From: Chryseobacterium rhizoplanae
GTDB lineage: Bacteria; Bacteroidota; Bacteroidia; Flavobacteriales; Weeksellaceae
Assembly (NCBI RefSeq): GCF_900182655.1
Contig: NZ_FXTC01000006.1
Location: 124,001-188,000, forward strand
Reading direction: 5' to 3'
DNA: 64,000 nucleotides
The first letter of the stretch is position 1. The number at the start of each line of letters is the position of its first letter. The notes beneath the pieces are model-generated. The model had not been told where the DNA came from. It was given only the letters and a program-made list of their open reading frames with translations, and did no database searches. The position numbers were made by a program, and so were the translations under genes. This document shows positions 58,513 through 64,000 of the stretch, in pieces.

Positions 58513-59421
58513 TTAAGATTCAATCTTTTGTTTTTTAAACATTGCCGGATTGTAATTAATAACAAAAACCCCTACAATAATCAAAACCGCTGCAATGATG
58601 AATTTGGCGGAAATTTTTTCATCAAGAATGAGCCAGCTTAAAAAAATAGAGATTACCGTATTGATATAAGCCAGTATGGATACCTGAACGGGAGAAACTT
58701 TGGTAAGGGCATAGTGAAATGCAAAAAAAGCGGCTACAGAACCAAATATTGACAGGTAAAGCATGGCAGAGATACTTTTCAAACTCCAGTTTCCGAAATT
58801 GTAATCGCCTGAAAACAAAAAGGCAAAAATAATCTGAATAATACCCGCGAATAAAAATTGATAAAATAAGTTCAGGGAAATATTACCGCTGTGAAGGTTT
58901 AATTTTTTGGTGAAAATAGTTCCTGAGGCCCAGCCTGCAATGGCAATAAATAAGAAGAGAATTCCAAGCGCGTAATCCGGGTTTTTTAAATCATTAATAC
59001 CATCCCAGAAAATAAACAGGATTCCGCTGAAACACAGAACAACTCCTGCAAAAGCCCGCCAGCTGAATTTCTGAAGTCCTAAAGCCAAACTTCCGAAAAA
59101 TACAAGGATAGGAGAGCAGGCACTGATGAGTGAAGTGAGACTGCTTGTAACTTCCTCTTCCGCTACTGTAGTCATTCCGTTCGCAATTACCAGCATGAGT
59201 AAAGAAAAGATAAACTGGTATTTCAGGTTGGTCCAGCCGATCCATTTAAATTCTTTTCTATAGGTAAGAATAAGAAACATAATAATGGCTGCAAGAAATT
59301 GGCGTATTCCTGCTACAAACCATGCGGGAATAGTCTCTACCGCAACCCTTATTGATAAAAAGGTAGTACCCCAGACAATAGCAACGGTACATACAGCCAG
59401 TGTAAGTTTATAATCTTTCAA
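58513..59421 (-). CDS. EamA/DMT-family exporter
   Basis: 302 aa, ten TM helices in two EamA repeats: IVWGTTFLSIRVAVETIPAWFVAGIRQFLA in the first and GWASGTIFTKKLNL onward in the second. RhaT/YdcZ-like metabolite exporter; substrate unknown. The tail (KKQKIES) is cytosolic. Monocistronic; a TATATTTG -7 box lies 20 nt before the start. Confidence 0.9.
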   Translation of the reverse strand: MKDYKLTLAVCTVAIVWGTTFLSIRVAVETIPAWFVAGIRQFLAAIIMFLILTYRKEFKWIGWTNLKYQFIFSLLMLVIANGMTTVAEEEVTSSLTSLISACSPILVFFGSLALGLQKFSWRAFAGVVLCFSGILFIFWDGINDLKNPDYALGILFLFIAIAGWASGTIFTKKLNLHSGNISLNLFYQFLFAGIIQIIFAFLFSGDYNFGNWSLKSISAMLYLSIFGSVAAFFAFHYALTKVSPVQVSILAYINTVISIFLSWLILDEKISAKFIIAAVLIIVGVFVINYNPAMFKKQKIES

Positions 59422-59441
59422 AATTTAAAGTGGTGTATCAA

Positions 59442-59449
59442 CAAATATA
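59442..59449 (-). promoter_or_regulatory. -7 box of the DMT exporter
   Basis: Minus-strand TATATTTG, 20 nt before the ATG; no -33 TTG at normal distance. Confidence 0.45.
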
Positions 59450-59649
59450 TCTATTCTAACCGGAATTGTTATGGATACAGATGCTGTAATTTATAGGAGT
59501 ACAGATGAAAAATCTGAGCCAAAAAGATCTTTATCAATTCTTTGAATTTTAAAATGCAGGTCTATTGAAAAATTAGATCATTCTGGGATCACAAGCATAA
59601 ACCACTTCCTGGATTTTTTGTAGTTTTTCATCTTTACATTTTTATTTTT

Positions 59650-59657
59650 TATCTTTG
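59650..59657 (+). promoter_or_regulatory. -7 box of purE
   Basis: TATCTTTG, 20 nt before the ATG at 59678. Confidence 0.45.
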
Positions 59658-59677
59658 AACATCTAATAAAATTGAAG

Positions 59678-60181
59678 ATGGTAGGAATTATTATGGGCAG
59701 TCAGAGTGATCTGCCGATCATGGAACAGGCTGCAAATTTTCTTAAAAGCCTTGATATCCCTTATGAATTAACAGTAGTTTCAGCGCACAGAACACCGGAA
59801 AGAATGTTCGATTATGCAAAAACTGCTCAGGAAAGAGGTTTGAAAGTCATTGTTGCTGGAGCTGGTGGAGCAGCGCATCTTCCGGGAATGGTAGCAAGCT
59901 GTACTACGCTTCCGGTTATCGGAGTTCCTATTTTGTCCAGTAATTCCATAGACGGATGGGATTCAGTTTTATCTATTCTTCAGATGCCCGGCGGAATTCC
60001 GGTGGCTACCGTAGCCTTGAACGGAGCATTGAATGCAGGGATTTTAGCAGCAAAAATTTTAGGAAGCGGAAATGAAGAAGTGGCAGCAAAACTTCAGAAA
60101 TATCAGGATTCTTTAAAAGATAAAGTTTTGGGTACTGTGGATGATATTAAAGCCCAGCATCCTAATCATTTTGACAAATAG
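59678..60181 (+). CDS. purE: N5-CAIR mutase
   Basis: Class I PurE, which isomerises N5-CAIR to CAIR, the step after PurK. 167 aa from the ATG at 59678; the TTG at 59672 would add only two residues. Motifs: MGSQSDLPIM at 6-15, SAHRTPERM around 42-50 with the catalytic His, and GAGGAAHLPGM around 68-78. Acts as an octamer in the cytosol. Followed by a hairpin terminator. Confidence 0.95.
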   Translation: MVGIIMGSQSDLPIMEQAANFLKSLDIPYELTVVSAHRTPERMFDYAKTAQERGLKVIVAGAGGAAHLPGMVASCTTLPVIGVPILSSNSIDGWDSVLSILQMPGGIPVATVALNGALNAGILAAKILGSGNEEVAAKLQKYQDSLKDKVLGTVDDIKAQHPNHFDK

Positions 60182-60206
60182 TTTATTTTTAAACTCAGAA
60201 TAAAAG

Positions 60207-60229
60207 CCTCGCTGTAAAGCGAGGTTTCT
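60207..60229 (+). terminator. Intrinsic terminator after purE
   Basis: CCTCGC-TGTAAA-GCGAGG followed by TTTCTTTG. Confidence 0.75.
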
Positions 60230-60234
60230 TTGTT

Positions 60235-61794
60235 TTATTTCTTGATGAATTTTGAAGAGATTGTTTTATCTTTCAGAATGAGTTGTAAAATATAATTCCC
60301 TTTTGGTAAAGATCCTACATTAATCATATCCCTATTAGGGTTTCCTTCCAGTACAAGTCTTCCACTTGCATCAAAAATTCTATACTTTTTAATGTCACTT
60401 AGTCCTTCAATATGAATATCATCCACAGCGGGATTGGGATATAGTGAAAGTTTTTTATTCAGCTTGACTTCCGATGAAGACAGTAAACAGTTTCCTACTG
60501 TATCCCCCGACATTGTCCATCCTTTGCTGATGAGAATATTCCTTTTATCTGCGCCATTGGAAGCATAAGTCAAAGGGGTTACAATATCTAAATCAACATT
60601 ATTGGCAGTATCAGGATTATCTGCCCATCCTGCAAGTGTTTTACTGAAATTTTCACAATCCATTCCTGTCTGCATGAAAGCCTGGGCTCCATTATTTACG
60701 CTGGCAAGATTCCAGCTTGCAAGGGAATGATTAAAGTTGGGTGTTTCCTTAAGAATCTGGTCTATTCTGGTAACCTTGGTCATATCCCAATTTTCAAGGG
60801 AATGACTATAGGCCGTGCAGCCATGAATAGCATGGGCCATATTGGTAATTTTAGACGTATTCCAATTATTTAAGGATTGATTGAAACCGGAATCAAAATG
60901 GAACATAAAACGAATGTCTTCAAGACTTGAGGTATCCCAGTTATCCATGGGTTGATTATAGTTTGGACAAAGAGCAAACATCCATTTCATATCAGTTACA
61001 TTGGAAACGTCCCAGTTGTTTAATGTCTGGTTAAAGATCCCTCTTCCTGCAAACATAAAGCTGAGATCAGTAGCTGATGACATGTTCCAGGTATTAAGAT
61101 AAGGAGAATTGAACTGATCGGGAATTGAAGTATTGATACTATCAAAGATAATAGAAAACATAAATCTGAATTTCTTAAGCTTAGAAGTATTCCAGTTTTG
61201 CATGGAGCTTGCGCCTGTAAAGGTTTTTGCACCGTAAAACATATAAGAAGCATCTTCAACATTACTAAGATCTGGAATATCAGTTGCAGTGAGCTGAATC
61301 AGTTTACATTGGCTGAAAGCACTGTTCATTGTTGTCCAGGCAATATTTCCCCATTGTTCTATTTCCAGTATTTTATCTGCACTTCCGTTGATCTGCCAGA
61401 CCGGAAAAATCTGATCCGGAAGCTGAACCTCCTGTACATCTCCGAATTTTATGTGTTGAAAAACTCCATTCCCGTTACTCACTTTTACTCTATATTTTGC
61501 ATCATTCTTTTCTGCCATTGATGTACCGAAATCAATAAAAACCTGTTTTGTAGAGGTTATATTAGTAAGAGAACCATTGTGCTGGGGATAGTCTACCTCT
61601 TCCCAATAAATATCATAGTTTTCGCCAATTCCAGGAAACCATATTTGTTGATCATTTGCCTGATACGGTGCACTTACGGTGATAGGCTGTAGTACTGTAG
61701 AGGCAGGTTTCCAGATAGTGATAAATTCATTCTGGGCTTTCACCATGAATATCAGCAGAATAAAAAAGCTCACCACAATTTTTTTGAATACCAT
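60235..61794 (-). CDS. BspA-like surface protein 1 with T9SS sorting domain
   Basis: 519 aa. Signal peptide ending MVKAQ, a shared N-terminal domain (IWKPAS ... IWFPGIGENYDIYWEEVDYP), then about nine DUF285/BspA-type repeats of roughly 22 residues (pattern WDTSxVTxMxxMFxxxxxFNQPLxNWN, for example YNQPMDNWDTSSLEDIRFMF), and a type A T9SS domain (SLYPNPAVDDIHIEG ... SSKFIKK). Such proteins mediate adhesion or substrate binding at the surface. Three paralogues lie head to tail here. Confidence 0.85.
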   Translation of the reverse strand: MVFKKIVVSFFILLIFMVKAQNEFITIWKPASTVLQPITVSAPYQANDQQIWFPGIGENYDIYWEEVDYPQHNGSLTNITSTKQVFIDFGTSMAEKNDAKYRVKVSNGNGVFQHIKFGDVQEVQLPDQIFPVWQINGSADKILEIEQWGNIAWTTMNSAFSQCKLIQLTATDIPDLSNVEDASYMFYGAKTFTGASSMQNWNTSKLKKFRFMFSIIFDSINTSIPDQFNSPYLNTWNMSSATDLSFMFAGRGIFNQTLNNWDVSNVTDMKWMFALCPNYNQPMDNWDTSSLEDIRFMFHFDSGFNQSLNNWNTSKITNMAHAIHGCTAYSHSLENWDMTKVTRIDQILKETPNFNHSLASWNLASVNNGAQAFMQTGMDCENFSKTLAGWADNPDTANNVDLDIVTPLTYASNGADKRNILISKGWTMSGDTVGNCLLSSSEVKLNKKLSLYPNPAVDDIHIEGLSDIKKYRIFDASGRLVLEGNPNRDMINVGSLPKGNYILQLILKDKTISSKFIKK

Positions 61795-61810
61795 ATGGAT
61801 GATTTTATAG

Positions 61811-63481
61811 TTATTTTTTGATGAATTTTAAGTTTTGAATATCTTCTTTTGAAGAAAGCTGTAAAATATAATTCCCAGGAACTAAAGGCTGAATATTAAT
61901 CTGTTCATTCACCAGATTTCCACTGGAGACAATTCTTCCGCTTACATCAATAATTTTAAAGTCTTTACCGTTGGAATTTTTTACATAAATAATATCTGTG
62001 GCAGGATTCGGGTAAATGCTTAGTTCTCCTTTTACTTTTACATCAGAAGTTCCAAGGAAGGATTGACATTCTGCGTTATATGTATCACCACTTATTGTCC
62101 AGCCTTTGTTGTTAATCAGATAGTTTCTGGCAGTTACTGCTGCATTATGGGAATAAGTAAGAGGTAAAACTGAGGATAGGTTAATATTATTGGGTGTGGA
62201 AGGATTCAGGCTCCAGCCATACAATGTGCTGTCATAATTCTGACAGTTCAACGCAGAGTTTTTAAACATATTGGAAGCGTTCAGTAAAGAACTCAGCTTC
62301 CAGCTTCCTAAATTTTGATTAAAAAGAATCGCATTACTGAACATGTTGTTCATGTTTTTTACTAAAGCTACATTCCATTTTCCTATATTCTGATTGAATT
62401 TTTTAGCACCATTGAACATATCCTGCATCCATTGTACTTTTCTGGTATCCCAATTGGAAATATTGCTGTTAAAATTCTCAGCATTATTAAACATGCCACT
62501 CATAATGGTAGCACTGCCTGTATCCCATTGAGATAGATCTTGATTGAAAGTCTTTGCTCCATTAAACATATGATTCATTTCAATAATTTGTGAGGTATTC
62601 CAGCTTCCGAGCGGTTGATTGAAATTTATAGCATTTGAAAACATGAATTCTGCATCAAGATTACTAGACATATCCCAGTTTCCGATAGGCTGATTAAACT
62701 GAGTCGCTCCACTAAACATAGCGGCTGTAGCAGTTACTTTGGAGGTATCCCAATTTGCCAGTGGTTGATTGAAAAGCTTTGCAGCAGAGAATGTTATACC
62801 CATCATGGTAACATTGGATGTGTTCCAGTCTCCAACCGGCTGGTTGAATACAAAACATCCTGAAAAAGTTCCCAGCAGTGTCGTTACATTGGAAGTATTC
62901 CAGGTATTGATACTGGAGTTTCCCACTAAGCTGTAGCAGCCTAAAAACATGTGAGACATATCAGTTACCTCTTTCAGGTCCGGAACATCTGTTGCTGTAA
63001 AATCTAAAATTTTGCATGCCTGAAATGCCTGTTCCATAGAAGACCACTGAATGTTTCCCCATTGTTCTATTAATTGTATTTTATGAACATCCCCTACAAT
63101 TCCGTTATCGTTGAACATATCCCAGTCTGCAAATCTTATCTGATGAAAATTTCCGTTTCCATTGCTTACTTTCAACCGGTAAGTGGCATCTGATGGATTG
63201 GGGTTGTGCGGGACTCCGAAATCGATCAAGGTTTGATAAGCAGAAGTTACATTTAAGGTCGCATTGTGTGAAGGGTAGCCTATTTCTTCCCAATGGATTT
63301 TAAAGTTTGTCCCTCTTCCGGGAAACCAGATTTGATTAGTATTTGAGTTAACGGGAATTCCTGCATAAGGATAAGAAGGCGGGGGAAGGCTGGGTTTCCA
63401 TACCGTGATAAATTCATTTTGTGCCTTTACCAGGAATATCAGCAAAAGAAAAACAAGTGTTGGAATTTTTTTAAAAATCAT
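61811..63481 (-). CDS. BspA-like surface protein 2 with T9SS sorting domain
   Basis: 556 aa. Same plan as its neighbour: signal peptide ending LVKAQ, N-terminal domain with IWFPGRGTNFKIHWEEIGYP, ten or more BspA/DUF285 repeats (FNQPVGDWNTSNVTMM, FNQNIGKWNVALVKNM), and a T9SS C-terminus (SIYPNPATDIIYVKN ... NLKFIKK). It begins 23 bp after the third copy and ends 16 bp before the first, so the three are co-transcribed. Arose by tandem duplication; the repeat number differs between copies. Confidence 0.85.
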   Translation of the reverse strand: MIFKKIPTLVFLLLIFLVKAQNEFITVWKPSLPPPSYPYAGIPVNSNTNQIWFPGRGTNFKIHWEEIGYPSHNATLNVTSAYQTLIDFGVPHNPNPSDATYRLKVSNGNGNFHQIRFADWDMFNDNGIVGDVHKIQLIEQWGNIQWSSMEQAFQACKILDFTATDVPDLKEVTDMSHMFLGCYSLVGNSSINTWNTSNVTTLLGTFSGCFVFNQPVGDWNTSNVTMMGITFSAAKLFNQPLANWDTSKVTATAAMFSGATQFNQPIGNWDMSSNLDAEFMFSNAINFNQPLGSWNTSQIIEMNHMFNGAKTFNQDLSQWDTGSATIMSGMFNNAENFNSNISNWDTRKVQWMQDMFNGAKKFNQNIGKWNVALVKNMNNMFSNAILFNQNLGSWKLSSLLNASNMFKNSALNCQNYDSTLYGWSLNPSTPNNINLSSVLPLTYSHNAAVTARNYLINNKGWTISGDTYNAECQSFLGTSDVKVKGELSIYPNPATDIIYVKNSNGKDFKIIDVSGRIVSSGNLVNEQINIQPLVPGNYILQLSSKEDIQNLKFIKK

Positions 63482-63504
63482 GGTTATCGTTTTATGGTAT
63501 TAGT

Positions 63505-64000
63505 TTATTGTTTGATGAACGGGAGTGAATGAATTGTATTCTTTGTCAGAACTTGAAGGATATAATTTCCCGGAGACAAAAGTCTGACATTAATCTTTTC
63601 ATATTCAAGGTTGTCCTTGGCAACAGTTCTTCCGCTCATATCGGTGATAATATAACTTACTGCATTGGGAATATTTTTCAGATGAATATGATCTTTTGAG
63701 GGATTGGGATAAATAGATGCTTTGCCGGTAATCTCTCTTTCAGAAGTTGAAAGTGTCTGATTGCACAGTCCGTTATAAGAATCGCCTGATATAGTCCAGC
63801 CTTTAGAATTGATTAAAAAATTTCTTGCGGCTACGGCATCAGCATGAGAATAAACTAATGGAGCAGCGCTTGACAGGTTAATATTAGCAGGGGTTGATGA
63901 GCTTTGACTCCACCCGTAAAGCGTTTTATCATAATTCAGGCAGCTCATCGCAGAATTGAGAAACATACCCGTAGCTGTTGTTAACGAACTTAAATTCCAT
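63505..64000 (-). CDS. BspA-like surface protein 3, 5' part outside the window
   Basis: Only the last 165 codons are inside; the frame is open at the right edge (WNLSSLTTATGMFLNSAMSC). Seen: the end of a BspA repeat, the shared post-repeat segment LYGWSQSSSTPANINLSS and GWTISGDSYNGLC, then a T9SS type A domain (SIYPNPSKDHIHLKN ... LPFIKQ, ending in Q rather than the usual K). Promoter and start of this gene, and thus of the operon, lie outside. Confidence 0.85.
   Translation of the reverse strand, partial: WNLSSLTTATGMFLNSAMSCLNYDKTLYGWSQSSSTPANINLSSAAPLVYSHADAVAARNFLINSKGWTISGDSYNGLCNQTLSTSEREITGKASIYPNPSKDHIHLKNIPNAVSYIITDMSGRTVAKDNLEYEKINVRLLSPGNYILQVLTKNTIHSLPFIKQ

Noticed and set aside
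1..64000. CRISPR arrays, tRNA/rRNA genes, prophage or intact IS elements
   Set aside because: No direct-repeat/spacer pattern with 25-40 bp units, no tRNA-like cloverleaf noticed, and no transposase or integrase among the reading frames.

Overview
The window is AT-rich and gene-dense and reads as chromosomal DNA from a Bacteroidota bacterium of the Flavobacteriia, most likely Chryseobacterium or a close relative. The evidence is TAnnTTTG-type -7 boxes with TTG/TTTG -33 boxes, no Shine-Dalgarno sequences, C-terminal type IX secretion (T9SS) sorting domains, a Bat (aerotolerance) operon, and a graspetide locus of the chryseoviridin type known from Chryseobacterium. I found no tRNA, rRNA, CRISPR array, prophage or intact transposase. 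The first gene (MFS transporter) and the last gene (BspA-like surface protein) run off the window.

Layout. 0-11 kb: MFS transporter, YpdA-like flavoprotein, a lipoprotein, then a long minus-strand run rlmB > serine hydrolase > DUF6263 > DUF4834 > YfhO > glycosyltransferase. Upstream of it are a four-helix-bundle pseudogene and a DinB protein. 11-14 kb: a PNGase F-like secreted protein and a second exported protein, divergent. 14.5-22.4 kb: Bat operon (MoxR, GNAT, DUF58, BatD-like, BatA, BatB, BatC, BatD). 22.5-28.3 kb: MarC, isochorismate synthase with a hotdog thioesterase (menaquinone branch), an acyltransferase, a possible 20-residue peptide gene, and padR-pspC. 28.8-33 kb: exported protein, HD hydrolase, a cobalamin riboswitch in front of an acyl-CoA thioesterase, and a GEVED/T9SS protein. 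33-43 kb: MutS2 without Smr, GNAT, acyltransferase, Ung, lipoproteins, MscS channel, PdxJ and an alpha/beta hydrolase.

43.3-45.9 kb is the specialised-metabolism locus. It has two tandem multicore graspetide precursors, an intrinsic terminator, then two ATP-grasp ligases. Each precursor has a microviridin-type leader (PFFAxFLEKQ), a triple glycine, several 8-residue Thr...Asp cassettes and a final TxKYPSD core. 46-64 kb: SDR and acyl-CoA ligase, mevalonate diphosphate decarboxylase, a nuclease, NTF2-like and glyoxalase-like proteins, a TauE exporter pair, PurK, a cation:proton antiporter, a DMT exporter, PurE, and three tandem BspA-like T9SS surface proteins.

Non-coding structure is unusually rich. 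(i) Degenerate arrays with strict 7-bp periodicity sit in at least nine intergenic gaps, often as inverted arms; one pair brackets the four-helix-bundle pseudogene. (ii) A REP/MITE-like palindromic family begins CAATAGGA and shows a compensated base pair. (iii) Two further structured intergenic elements are present. (iv) Many start codons lie only 4-6 nt after a TAnnTTTG box, which suggests leaderless mRNAs.
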